Assembly (NCBI GenBank): GCA_963582345.1
Contig: CAUZSN010000023.1
Location: 1-29,532, forward strand
Length of the DNA: 29,532 nucleotides
Source: CAUZSN01 sp963582345
GTDB lineage: Bacteria > Planctomycetota > Planctomycetia > Planctomycetales > Planctomycetaceae
Direction of reading: 5' to 3'
Positions within the stretch are counted from its first letter, which is position 1. The number at the start of each line of letters is the position of its first letter. The notes below the pieces were generated by a model. The model worked only from the letters and a program-made list of their open reading frames with translations. It made no database searches and was not told where the DNA came from. Positions 16,925-24,907 of the stretch are shown in pieces. The position numbers and the translations under genes are program-made.

Positions 16925-17012
16925 TCTGCTAGAATCGACGGAAGTCATGGGTCGTCTGTACGGTATCGATCAACTCAACGCGTGGGCGTCCCGTTGAGCC
17001 GACTCGCAATTC
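16903..17012. repeat. Perfect 17-bp inverted repeat around the GAF gene stop
   Basis: The arms are 16903-16919 and 16996-17012, with 76 bp between. The left arm covers the last coding codons of the GAF gene and the right arm ends 21 bp before the protease start codon. Arms this long are unlikely by chance. There is no U-tract, no coding capacity for a transposase, and flanking bases show no clear target duplication. It could form a long-looped RNA hairpin or be a remnant of a small mobile element. Confidence 0.7.
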
Positions 17013-17033
17013 GTTGATGCGGTCCTATTCTCC

Positions 17034-18032
17034 ATGAACCGGCAAAGCTCGTTGTATTGGTCTTTTCCGATCGGCACCTGGTTCTACACACAGGTGCGAG
17101 TCAGCGTCTGTTTCCCGCTGTTGATCCTTGTTCTTTGCTATCGGATAGACAATCTCCAACTCGGTTTGGTGTTCAGCGCGATTCTGTTATTTAGCGTGCT
17201 GATGCACGAACTCGGACACATTTGGGCGGTGCGAGTGACCGGAGGTATTGGTGCCGAAATCCTGATTTGGCCGTTGGGTGGACTGGCGTTCGTGCGACCG
17301 GCCGGGACATTTTCATCCCAGTTCCTGACGGCTGCTGCTGGACCAATAGTTAATCTGATTCTGTGTATGGTAACTATACCGGGCTGGTGGTCATCATACG
17401 ATACTCAAACGGTCCTCAACCCATTGGTGATGCCGATCGGCGATATTTCTAACGACGTTATCCGAGAATTTCTCGTTCTAATCTTCGCCGCCAACTGGGT
17501 CCTGCTCTTGGTAAATCTGATTCCGGTCTTTCCACTGGATGGAGGACGAATGCTTCAGGCTTGGTTGTCCTCTCGGATGGGGAGTGAAACAGGGGCCGAA
17601 ATCTACATCCGGATTGGATTCGTTTTCGCGTTTGTGATGATGATTGGCGGGTTGTTGATTGACGGTGATGATTTTAACGGAATTTGGGTCGTCGTCATCG
17701 GCTCTATCTTGTTGGTGTTAAATATGCAGGAGTCTTTTCAGCTTCGTTCGGGCGAGCGTTACGACGAGTCTTTCATGGGGTACGATTTTTCACAGGGTTA
17801 TACCAGTCTGGAACGAACCGAGGAGACGCCGAGCCAGCTGCGTCGAGGATTGCTTCAGCAGTGGCGAGACCGCCGTCGTGCGGAACACAAGCAAGTCGAA
17901 GTCGAATTACAGTTGGATGCCCTGCTTGAAAAAGTGCATACTCAGGGTCTCGGCTCGTTGACAGCATCCGAGAAGCGCAAGCTGAACCGTGCGAGTGACT
18001 GGTTGCGTGATAGGCAGAAACAGGACGAATAA
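17034..18032 (+). CDS. Site-2-protease-type membrane metalloprotease (M50)
   Basis: The 332-residue protein is a polytopic zinc protease of the SpoIVFB-like M50 group, which cleaves substrates within or near the membrane. The zinc motif 'LMHELGHIWAV' (HELGH 58-62) lies in a membrane helix and the third ligand Asp is in 'NLIPVFPLDGGRML' (Asp169). Several hydrophobic segments span about residues 25-55, 92-115, 145-165 and 190-230. The soluble C-terminal tail (about 250-332) is charged and helical and ends 'GLGSLTASEKRKLNRASDWL', resembling the short DUF6576-like tail found on some rhomboid and M50 proteases; that match is by eye. No CBS or PDZ domain is present. It ends 11 bp from the convergent GcvT-fold gene. 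Confidence 0.9.
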   Translation: MNRQSSLYWSFPIGTWFYTQVRVSVCFPLLILVLCYRIDNLQLGLVFSAILLFSVLMHELGHIWAVRVTGGIGAEILIWPLGGLAFVRPAGTFSSQFLTAAAGPIVNLILCMVTIPGWWSSYDTQTVLNPLVMPIGDISNDVIREFLVLIFAANWVLLLVNLIPVFPLDGGRMLQAWLSSRMGSETGAEIYIRIGFVFAFVMMIGGLLIDGDDFNGIWVVVIGSILLVLNMQESFQLRSGERYDESFMGYDFSQGYTSLERTEETPSQLRRGLLQQWRDRRRAEHKQVEVELQLDALLEKVHTQGLGSLTASEKRKLNRASDWLRDRQKQDE

Positions 18033-18043
18033 TCAGTCTGCAT

Positions 18044-18655
18044 CTACGAACCCATTTCCTGTAAATAAAAATTTCGTCCTGCTGGCTGCAATTGGAATTC
18101 CTGGCCGGCGTCCAGAAAGACTTCCCACAGAAATTCTATTGAATCAGGGCCGGTGTGCAATTCGTAGTGGTTCTGGAATCGACCGAACAGTGTATTCACA
18201 CCGAAGATCGGTCCTTGGCAGCAGTGATGTTCTGGCAGCGCGCAATCTCGCAAATCCAGGGCGGTGATCTTACTCAGTAGTTTTCGCCTGTTAGGCCCGA
18301 ACAGTGCAATCGATGCCCACCCGCCAGTCACGTTGATTGCCTGGGGCTCGTTGGTTTTTCCAAAAATGACTGCGCGTTCATCGGTCAATCGATAGGCTTG
18401 GACGGAATCAGAGAGGCATATCGATCGAACCTGTACATCCTTGCCATACAACGAACGCAGATTCGTTGCGGTGTTCGGTCCATTTATTTCAAAGACAGTT
18501 TGGTGCGAAACATCGACGATTACGTCCGAGTTCTTTTCCGGCTCAACGGGATAGCGGCTCGGAACCAGCCAACCATCGACAGTTTCCAATTCAGCGCCAG
18601 CGCGGCGATGAACATCGATAAGAGGGCCGTAGGCGACAGGCGTATGATTCATCAT
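18044..18655 (-). CDS. Short GcvT/YgfZ-fold protein (aminomethyltransferase-like)
   Basis: The 203-residue product resembles the N-terminal folate-binding half of glycine-cleavage T protein, YgfZ and the sarcosine oxidase gamma subunit. It has 'YGPLIDVHRRAGAELETVDGWLVPSRY', 'VDVSHQTVFEINGPN' and 'GGWASIALFGPNRRKLLSK'. It is far shorter than GcvT (about 360 aa) and lacks the C-terminal barrel, so aminomethyltransferase activity is not claimed; sarcosine-oxidase-gamma-like or orphan is more likely. The frame opens at a TTG at 18709, but the paired ATGs at 18655/18652 fit the family start better. It is convergent with the protease and lies downstream of ftsH on the same strand (about 160 bp gap). 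Confidence 0.65.
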   Translation of the reverse strand: MMNHTPVAYGPLIDVHRRAGAELETVDGWLVPSRYPVEPEKNSDVIVDVSHQTVFEINGPNTATNLRSLYGKDVQVRSICLSDSVQAYRLTDERAVIFGKTNEPQAINVTGGWASIALFGPNRRKLLSKITALDLRDCALPEHHCCQGPIFGVNTLFGRFQNHYELHTGPDSIEFLWEVFLDAGQEFQLQPAGRNFYLQEMGS

Positions 18656-18816
18656 CGTGTTAGCTTTTGAGAACTCGTGACTGTTTATCTCGACTTTCGA
18701 ATTTTCCAAAATGCAGGGTGCCCATTGTCCACATCTTTGTTGAGCCTTACCCTCATTGTTATATACAAATAGTAGTGCCCAGTTGGGCGCTTAGTGTTCG
18801 TCTAATATGTCAAAAA

Positions 18817-20757
18817 CTAGCCGGCATCCTCGGTGACTTGGACTGGTTCGCCGATAATTTCTGTCAAAGCCTCTTTTCCCAAAGTCTCCTTATCCAACAG
18901 CGTTTGCGCCAACCGATCGAGTTGATCGCGGTGATCACTGAGGACCTTGAACGCTCGATCTGACGCATTCGTCAGGAACCGTTGAACTTCTTGATCGATT
19001 ATGTGAGCGGTCTCCTCACTGTACTCGCGTTGTTCGTGGATTTCCTTTCCTAAGAACGGATGGTCTTCCCCATGTCGGAACGCGACCGGGCCGATTGCAT
19101 CACTCATGCCCCAATGTCCAACCATTTTTCTGGTTAACTGAGTTGCCCGTTTCAGGTCGTCCTCTGCTCCGGCCGAATATTCGTCAAAGACCACTTTTTC
19201 GGCAGCACGACCGCCGAGCATCATCACCAACTGTGCATGTAACCGTCTTTCGCCGATATGATATCGCTCTTCGTCTGGCAACAGTTGTGTGACGCCTAAA
19301 GCGCGTCCGCGAGGGATGATCGTCACTTTGTGCACGGGATCGACATCTGGCAGCAACCAGGCCAACAGCGCGTGGCCCGCTTCGTGGTAGGCCGTCATCT
19401 TCTTTTCGTGTTCGTTTAACACCTCTTCCCGTTTGGGCCCCATCAACACGCGATCGCGAGCCATTTCGAAGTCTTCCTCGTCGACAGCGTCTTTGCCGCT
19501 ACGGGTTGCATTCAAGGCCGCTTCGTTTACCAGGTTTCTTAAGTCAGCCCCGGAAAATCCAATTGTCGAGGATGCAATTTTGTCCAGGCCGATCTTGTCC
19601 GCCAGCGGAACTTTGCGGCAATGGACTTTCAAGATGCCGACGCGTCCTTCCTTGGTTGGGCGATCAATGGTCACGTGCCGATCAAAACGCCCGGGACGCA
19701 GTAGGGCTGGATCGAGTACGTCAGGACGGTTCGTCGCCGCTAAGACAATGACCGCCTCGTTTTGTTGGAAGCCGTCCATTTCACTCAAGATCTGGTTCAG
19801 CGTCTGCTCACGCTCGTCATGGCCTCCGCCCAGTCCGGCTCCGCGAACACGGCCGACGGCGTCAATCTCATCGATGAACAGGATGCAAGGTGAGTTGTCC
19901 TTGGCGGTGTGAAACAAATCACGGACCCGGCTAGCTCCGACGCCGACGAACATCTGAATGAACTCGGAACCATTGATCGAGAAGAACGGTACTTCAGCTT
20001 CGCCCGCCGTCGCTCGCGCCAACAGGGTTTTTCCAGTGCCAGGCGGTCCCATTAACAACACACCTTTTGGAATCTGCGCACCCAGTCGCTGGAAATCTTC
20101 CGGATTCTTCAGGAATTCGACCACTTCCAGCAATTCGGACTTAGCCTGTTCCATCGCGGCCACATCATCAAACGTCGTGCGCTGTTCGGTTGGGCGGAAC
20201 CGTTTCGCTGGGCTGCGTGTAAATCCCCCCAGCATCCCCGTGCCCATCGGATCCGCTGTTCGCCGCATCGTGTAGATAAAAAAACTAATTAGCAAGATCA
20301 CCGGCAGCATCCAGATGATCATTTGTCCGAGGCCCGGATCTGATTCTCTCGCATCGACGTTCACGTTCTTTTTATGTAGCAATTCGTCCAGCTTGGGATT
20401 CTCAAATGCAGGGCGCGGAATATATGTGTTAAACGTATCCGTCAATTTCTTGTCGCCGGTTTCGGATTCCAGTGGGATTTCTGACCACTTCCCAGTTAGA
20501 ACCTGACCGTGAAATCTCACCTCGACAACGTTTCCCGCCTCCAACTGTTTCCAAAATAGACTGTAAGGAACACGCGTTCCAACGTTCGAAGGCGACTTGT
20601 GCCAGACCCACAGAAAGACGATTACCAAGAACAGCACGACGAACAGCCACGGGAAGGTAGATGGCGGCCGCGGCGACTCGTCTTCATGCTTTTTCCGCTT
20701 CGGAAGCGGGGACGAAGTCGGCTTTAGATTCGAATTCTTCGGGGAGGATGTCCCCAT
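18817..20757 (-). CDS. ftsH: ATP-dependent zinc metalloprotease FtsH
   Basis: FtsH is the membrane-anchored AAA+ protease that degrades misfolded membrane proteins and some regulators. The 646-aa protein has a charged N-terminus, TM helices at about 36-53 and 146-164 with a periplasmic domain between, Walker A 'GPPGTGKT' (237-244), Walker B 'ILFIDEID' (292-299), second region of homology 'DPALLRPGRFDRH' (349-361), the zinc site 'HEAGH' (458-462) and an Asp in 'AGAEDDLKRAT' (about 532) as third ligand. All key residues are intact. The ATG at 20757 has GGAG 5 nt upstream. The charged N-terminal extension of about 35 residues before TM1 is longer than in E. coli FtsH. Confidence 0.97.
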   Translation of the reverse strand: MGTSSPKNSNLKPTSSPLPKRKKHEDESPRPPSTFPWLFVVLFLVIVFLWVWHKSPSNVGTRVPYSLFWKQLEAGNVVEVRFHGQVLTGKWSEIPLESETGDKKLTDTFNTYIPRPAFENPKLDELLHKKNVNVDARESDPGLGQMIIWMLPVILLISFFIYTMRRTADPMGTGMLGGFTRSPAKRFRPTEQRTTFDDVAAMEQAKSELLEVVEFLKNPEDFQRLGAQIPKGVLLMGPPGTGKTLLARATAGEAEVPFFSINGSEFIQMFVGVGASRVRDLFHTAKDNSPCILFIDEIDAVGRVRGAGLGGGHDEREQTLNQILSEMDGFQQNEAVIVLAATNRPDVLDPALLRPGRFDRHVTIDRPTKEGRVGILKVHCRKVPLADKIGLDKIASSTIGFSGADLRNLVNEAALNATRSGKDAVDEEDFEMARDRVLMGPKREEVLNEHEKKMTAYHEAGHALLAWLLPDVDPVHKVTIIPRGRALGVTQLLPDEERYHIGERRLHAQLVMMLGGRAAEKVVFDEYSAGAEDDLKRATQLTRKMVGHWGMSDAIGPVAFRHGEDHPFLGKEIHEQREYSEETAHIIDQEVQRFLTNASDRAFKVLSDHRDQLDRLAQTLLDKETLGKEALTEIIGEPVQVTEDAG

Positions 20758-20812
20758 GTCGTCTCCAAAATTGGCAGATCAATGTCCGGTGGACGTAACT
20801 TCGGCTGTCTGT

Positions 20813-20897
20813 GTCCATTCCGTGGACGGCGTGCATTACCTGACAGCTCGGTAATGTTCTCAAACTGAAGATTACACTACAGTCAGCCGGGTGACAA
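20813..20897 (-). promoter_or_regulatory. Candidate ftsH promoter with two leader hairpins
   Basis: On the minus strand TTGTCA (20897-20892), a 17-bp spacer and TAATCT (20874-20869) form a good sigma-70-like promoter. Transcription would start near 20862 and leave a leader of about 105 nt. The leader holds a perfect 7-bp stem (20834-20840 with 20850-20856, 9-nt loop) and a 5-bp stem (20813-20817 with 20823-20827). Function of the hairpins is unknown. Confidence 0.45.
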
Positions 20898-20919
20898 TCT
20901 GAGCTGCAGCACGCGAACC

Positions 20920-21855
20920 TCAATCAGCCAAGCCATAACGCACAATATACCACAGCGCCAATACGCCATCTGTCCAAGCAATTTTCTTACCCTGTTCATA
21001 CGTACGTCCAGAATAGCTGATTGACATCTCGTACACGCGATATCCACGCCGGGCGATTTTTCCAGTTAATTCGGGTTCAATTCCAAATCGGTTCTGCCGC
21101 AGTTTGGGGCCAATTTCCTCGATTACCTCGCGCTTGAACACCTTGTAACATGTCTCCATGTCGGTCAGGTTCAGGTTCGTAAAGCAGTTGGAAATTGTTG
21201 TCAGTAACTTGTTGCCCAGGTAGTGCCAAAAATAGAGGACGCGGTGCGGGTGGTCTCCCAAGAAGCGGCTGCCGAAAACGACGTCAGCTTTGTTCTCGAT
21301 GATGGGATGCATCAGCCGAGCGTATTCACTGGGATCGTATTCCAAGTCAGCGTCTTGAATCAGGACAATGTCGCCTCGGGACTCTGCGATTCCAGTACGT
21401 ACGGCAGCCCCCTTACCCATGTTCTTTTCGTGGTAGTGCACATGAATCGAGTTCAATGGATCAGGGCCTTGTGCTCGGAGCTGTTCCAGCCAATCTGCGG
21501 TCGAATCCGATAGAGAGTTGCTGTCGGGATTCGAGCATTGCATTGCAACAGTGGCTTCCAAAGCTTTCAGAATTTCACGTGTGCCGTCGGTGCTGCAATC
21601 GTCAACTAAGATTAATTCTTTGCGAATTGGAACTGCCCTTACGCGGTCGATCAACAGGCACAGCGAATCCTGTTCGTCGTAAACTGGAATCACAACTGAA
21701 AGTAACAACTCAGGAGGGATTACATAAAACCCAAGCTGACGACAAGCGGATTCACCCAGAATTTTTCGGAGCGATTCATGCCAATCGGCGGAAAAAGGAG
21801 TTCCATCACTGATACTCCCAAGCAATTGTTCCATGTCATTGGTCTCATCAACCAT
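20920..21855 (-). CDS. Glycosyltransferase family 2 (GT2)
   Basis: The ~311-residue GT-A enzyme resembles polyprenol-phosphate sugar transferases. Motifs: 'LSVVIPVYDEQDSL', 'LILVDDCSTDGTREIL', 'KNMGKGAAVRTGI', 'VLIQDADLEYDP' (the DxD metal/donor site), and 'DVVFGSRFLGDHPHR'. No transmembrane helices are evident at the C-terminus. A loop of about 30 residues between 'ILKALEA' and 'IHVHYHEKN' is longer than usual and contains a Ser/Asp/Asn-rich stretch. The frame opens at 21963; the ATG at 21855 (GGA about 12 nt upstream) is preferred, with ATG 21834 as alternative. It lies upstream of ftsH on the same strand. The lipid and sugar specificity cannot be read from sequence. Confidence 0.88.
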   Translation of the reverse strand: MVDETNDMEQLLGSISDGTPFSADWHESLRKILGESACRQLGFYVIPPELLLSVVIPVYDEQDSLCLLIDRVRAVPIRKELILVDDCSTDGTREILKALEATVAMQCSNPDSNSLSDSTADWLEQLRAQGPDPLNSIHVHYHEKNMGKGAAVRTGIAESRGDIVLIQDADLEYDPSEYARLMHPIIENKADVVFGSRFLGDHPHRVLYFWHYLGNKLLTTISNCFTNLNLTDMETCYKVFKREVIEEIGPKLRQNRFGIEPELTGKIARRGYRVYEMSISYSGRTYEQGKKIAWTDGVLALWYIVRYGLAD

Positions 21856-22369
21856 ACAATCGATCGTCCTTACAAGAGGCAGACAGTGTACTGATTTAGC
21901 CTGTTTCCTAAAAGAAGTATTTTCGATGACGTCGGTGTTCTGACAACACCGGCTGGACTTCAAGTCTTATGGCTGATATAAGCCACTGCGGTCAGTCCAG
22001 CCGGATTGAACGGACGCCAAAGTCAAACCGGTTGCAGCGCATGAAGTGTTCCGTTTCGCAAAAAAACGGTGGCGTCCCTTCGTCGTTATACACAACTGTT
22101 AGCGTCTCGTTGGGGCTTGGCGTTGGTCTAACACGCCCAGTAACCCAGGCCGATGGCCTGGGCTACTGAATTGGCTGGCCCAAAGTTTCAGAACCCGAAA
22201 GCTTAAGCCTGTAGGTCTGGGAATTGGAACTACCTAAACTCAGTTGCGTCCAAACGAGGCGATGTCCAGGTGGATTACAACAATATGTGTAACAACAAGG
22301 TGCCTCCACGCCGATGCAGTTGAGTGCATAGCAACTAGAATCAAGATTTTGTGAGTTGCTCATTTTTTC
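21856..22369. other. Intergenic region rich in inverted repeats
   Basis: About 510 bp between the divergent GT2 and DsbD genes. It holds three clear dyads: an 11-bp perfect repeat (21949-21959 with 21994-22004), an 8-bp repeat (22012-22019 with 22070-22077), and a near-perfect palindrome (22138-22168). Short ORFs here (21969-22169 plus; 22163-22483 minus) have no known relatives and are probably not genes. Promoters of both flanking genes should lie here but no good hexamer pair was found. Confidence 0.6.
22138..22168. repeat. REP-like palindrome
   Basis: The arms are 22138-22151 and 22155-22168 around a 3-nt centre, paired at 13 of 14 positions with one A/C mismatch. The core CCCAGGCC-GAT-GGCCTGGG resembles short palindromes scattered between genes in several planctomycete genomes, from general recollection rather than a search. 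It has only one copy in this window. There is no adjacent U-tract, so it is not a typical terminator. Confidence 0.55.
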
Positions 22370-24907
22370 ATGAGGATGGGAATTGAAAACATGCACGTTC
22401 ACCAAAAGTTCCGGCAGTTTGGGTTGTCTGCTGCGATCGTGATCGCTTGTATCACGCTGTTTGCCGTCCGGGCGCCGGGCCAATTCAATGACTTGTTTGG
22501 AAAGGACTCTGTATTGCTCGGAGGACTAGCGACCGGTGACCCGAAAGTCCAAGTCAAGTTGACTGCTGCGAATACGCGGCCAGGTGACGAGGTCACGCTC
22601 GCGATTATCGTCACCTTGCCGAGGGACAGCTACACTTATTCCACCAATCGTGACTTCGGTGGCGGTACTAAGATCGAAATCAAAGAGGTAGGGCTGACTC
22701 CAATTGTCGATGAATTCCAGTCGGATCGGGCACCGAAATCTGAAGAGGACGAGTTTAACGGTCACGTCGAAAAGTTCTATGGCCACGTCACCTGGACGCG
22801 TAAGTACCGGATCCAACCCAATATCGACGTTAGACAAATTGCGATCACCGGCTTACTGGATTTTCAAGTTTGCACCGAAACCACGTGCCGGCTGCTGAAG
22901 GAACCAATTCAAGTGGCACTGTCAGCGGTTCGACGTGGTGGAACGGACGAACTTTCGAAGAAGAAGCCTTTACCAGTTATTCGATTCCACACTCAATCAA
23001 GGCCGGTCCGCATGCTGCTCGGAGGACATGAGATCCCGCAGCCGATTGTGTGGCAATTCAAGCTGTCGCCGGAGAATGCCAAGCCGGGTGATCGGGTAAC
23101 CTTGGTAGTTGGCGCTAAGTTGGACCAGGATTGGCATACCTTTGCGGTGACGCACAACCCGAAGAATTTTGGTAAACCCACGAGGATTTTTCTCGAGAAT
23201 ATCACTGGATTACGACCTATTGACGACTTGTTCAAACCCAATAAATCGCCGGAGACCAAGCTGGCGGCCGAAAGACTGCAACAACTGCATCACGGCGAAG
23301 TGACCTGGAGTCGGACATTTGAAGTGCTTCCAGTGAATGAATCGGACGGCTATGGAGTAAGCGGGAGGGTCACATACCAAGTCTGTAAATCCACAGAATG
23401 TCGGTCTATGCGGCCTATCACGTTTCTACTTGGAAAAGTCGTTGAACAGCATGCGTCATTTGTCGATCCGAAATTGGAAGCCGAGTCAACTAACGTAAAC
23501 CAGCTATCGCCTGATCAGTCAGGCGGTGCATCAGGTCCGGAGGATGACTTATTGCGGTCTAAGCAGAGCCTGATGACATTTGTGCTGGTCGCCGTCTTCA
23601 GCGGATTTGTGTCAATTTTGACTCCCTGCGTTTTTCCAATGGTTCCCATTACTGTTGGATTCTTTTTGAATCAGTCAAAGACAACGGGTCGGTCATCGCC
23701 AGCCTTGGCAACGATCTACTTGGTCACGATCGTCTGTACATTTACGTTGCTCGGTGTGCTACTGGGGCCATGGTTCATGCGTCTAGGAGGGTTTTGGTGG
23801 TTCAATCTCGCGATGGTTTTAATCTTGGCGATTTTGGCCCTAGCATTGTTTGGCGTCTTTGAGCTGCAAGTGCCTACGTTCTTGGTCCAGTTTACATCAT
23901 CGCGCGAAGCACAAGGTGGGCTGGTCGGCGTTATATTCATGGCACTAACATTCGTAGTCATGTCTACGCCGTGTACGGGTCCATTCGTGGGTCAGGTGTT
24001 GGTGTGGTCGACGCAGGGCGAGTGGACTTGGCCGATCATCGGTCTAGCCGCATATTCACTTGCTTTGGCGTCACCGTTCTTCGTACTTGCTTTGGTTCCC
24101 GGGCTACTCGGTCGATTGCCTAAGGTCGGCGGTTGGATGAACGAGGTGAAAGTTACGATGGGCTTTGTGGTTCTGGGCACGATTTTTTACTTCATCGTCA
24201 AGGCCGAATCAGGATTAGGGACCCGGTTTTTCTCGCGAAACCTCGTGCTTTCCGCCTGGGCGGTACTAGCACTGGCAGCTGCTATATACCTACTGAGCCA
24301 GTTGAGATTGAAAAAGAAGCAGTTTGTCGAAGAAATTAGCATCAGCCGCTTGGGTTGGGTTGTGTGTTTTCTGGCGGGAGCACTGTATTTCTCATCTGGG
24401 CTCTTTGGCCGATCGCTCAGCAGTTCAGTGGAAGCAATCTTGCCGGAGCATGGCAGACCGAAACTTCCCTGGATTTACAATCAATTCGACCGGGCAATCA
24501 GTATCGCAGAGGAGCAGAATTGGCCTGTGTTTCTGGACTTTACAGGTAAATACTGAAGTGCTTGCAAGGAGATGGAGAACCGTGTGTTCTCCCAGCCTGC
24601 TGTCGTGCAGCGATTTGAACGGATGGTGTTAGCAAAGTTGTACACGGACCGTGGAACGCCTGAAGATGAAAGCAACAGGAAACTCCAGCAGGATCAATTC
24701 GGCTTTGGTTTGCCGTACTACGCGGTGATCGATCCAGATGGCACGAAACTGGCTGTGCTTGGCGGAAGGGTTAGCATAAAAAGATTTACTGAATTTCTGG
24801 ACAATGCTTTGCAAAAATGGGACACCCGCAATTCAGCCTTCCCAAAGGCAGAAGCGGTCCGTTTCATTGGACGCGACCGACCGTCTTCGAATTCCAGGAT
24901 TGAGTAG
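22370..24907 (+). CDS. Selenocysteine-containing DsbD-family thiol:disulfide reductase
   Basis: DsbD passes electrons from cytoplasmic thioredoxin across the inner membrane to periplasmic thiol proteins. In order: signal peptide (residues about 18-37); two nDsbD-like domains (about 58-185, 225-355), each with a Cys pair ('VCTETTC', 'VCKSTEC'); a membrane domain (about 400-690) with 'LTPCVFPMVP' and 'STPCTGPFVG'; then a thioredoxin domain starting 'NWPVFLDFTGKY'. A TGA (24554-24556, residue 729) follows and the frame continues 'SACKEMENRVF' to the TAG at 24905-24907. Relatives read FTG-xx-Cys-xx-Cys-(K/R)-x-ME, so the TGA replaces the first catalytic Cys. The downstream domain has 'LPYYAVIDPDG' and 'GGRVSIKRFTEFLD'. 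With Sec inserted it is 845 aa. ATG 22391 (GGGA 9 nt upstream) is an alternative start. If TGA acted as a stop, the product would end at 728 residues without its redox centre. Confidence 0.88.
24574..24592 (+). promoter_or_regulatory. Candidate bacterial SECIS element
   Basis: GGAGAAC (24574-24580) pairs perfectly with GTTCTCC (24586-24592) around the loop CGTGT. The loop starts 24 nt after the TGA, within the spacing of known bacterial SECIS hairpins, and has a G in its first two positions followed by U, as SelB binding usually requires. It lies inside the coding sequence, as expected in bacteria. SelB binding itself is inferred. Confidence 0.7.

Noticed and set aside
21949..22004. Possible tRNA-Sec (selC): a GGACTTCAAG stretch like the Sec anticodon loop, in an inverted repeat
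   Set aside because: The anticodon stem does not pair (CTGGA against TCTTA), there is no T-loop GTTCRA sequence, and no 8-bp acceptor stem closes around it. The similarity is coincidental.
22163..22483. 106-codon minus ORF upstream of DsbD
   Set aside because: It overlaps the DsbD signal peptide region and reads through the palindrome; composition is not protein-like.
24572..24907. Separate small thioredoxin-like gene after DsbD
   Set aside because: It is in the same frame as DsbD, has no ribosome binding site suited to its own start, and lacks the first half of the thioredoxin motif; it is the C-terminal part of the Sec protein.
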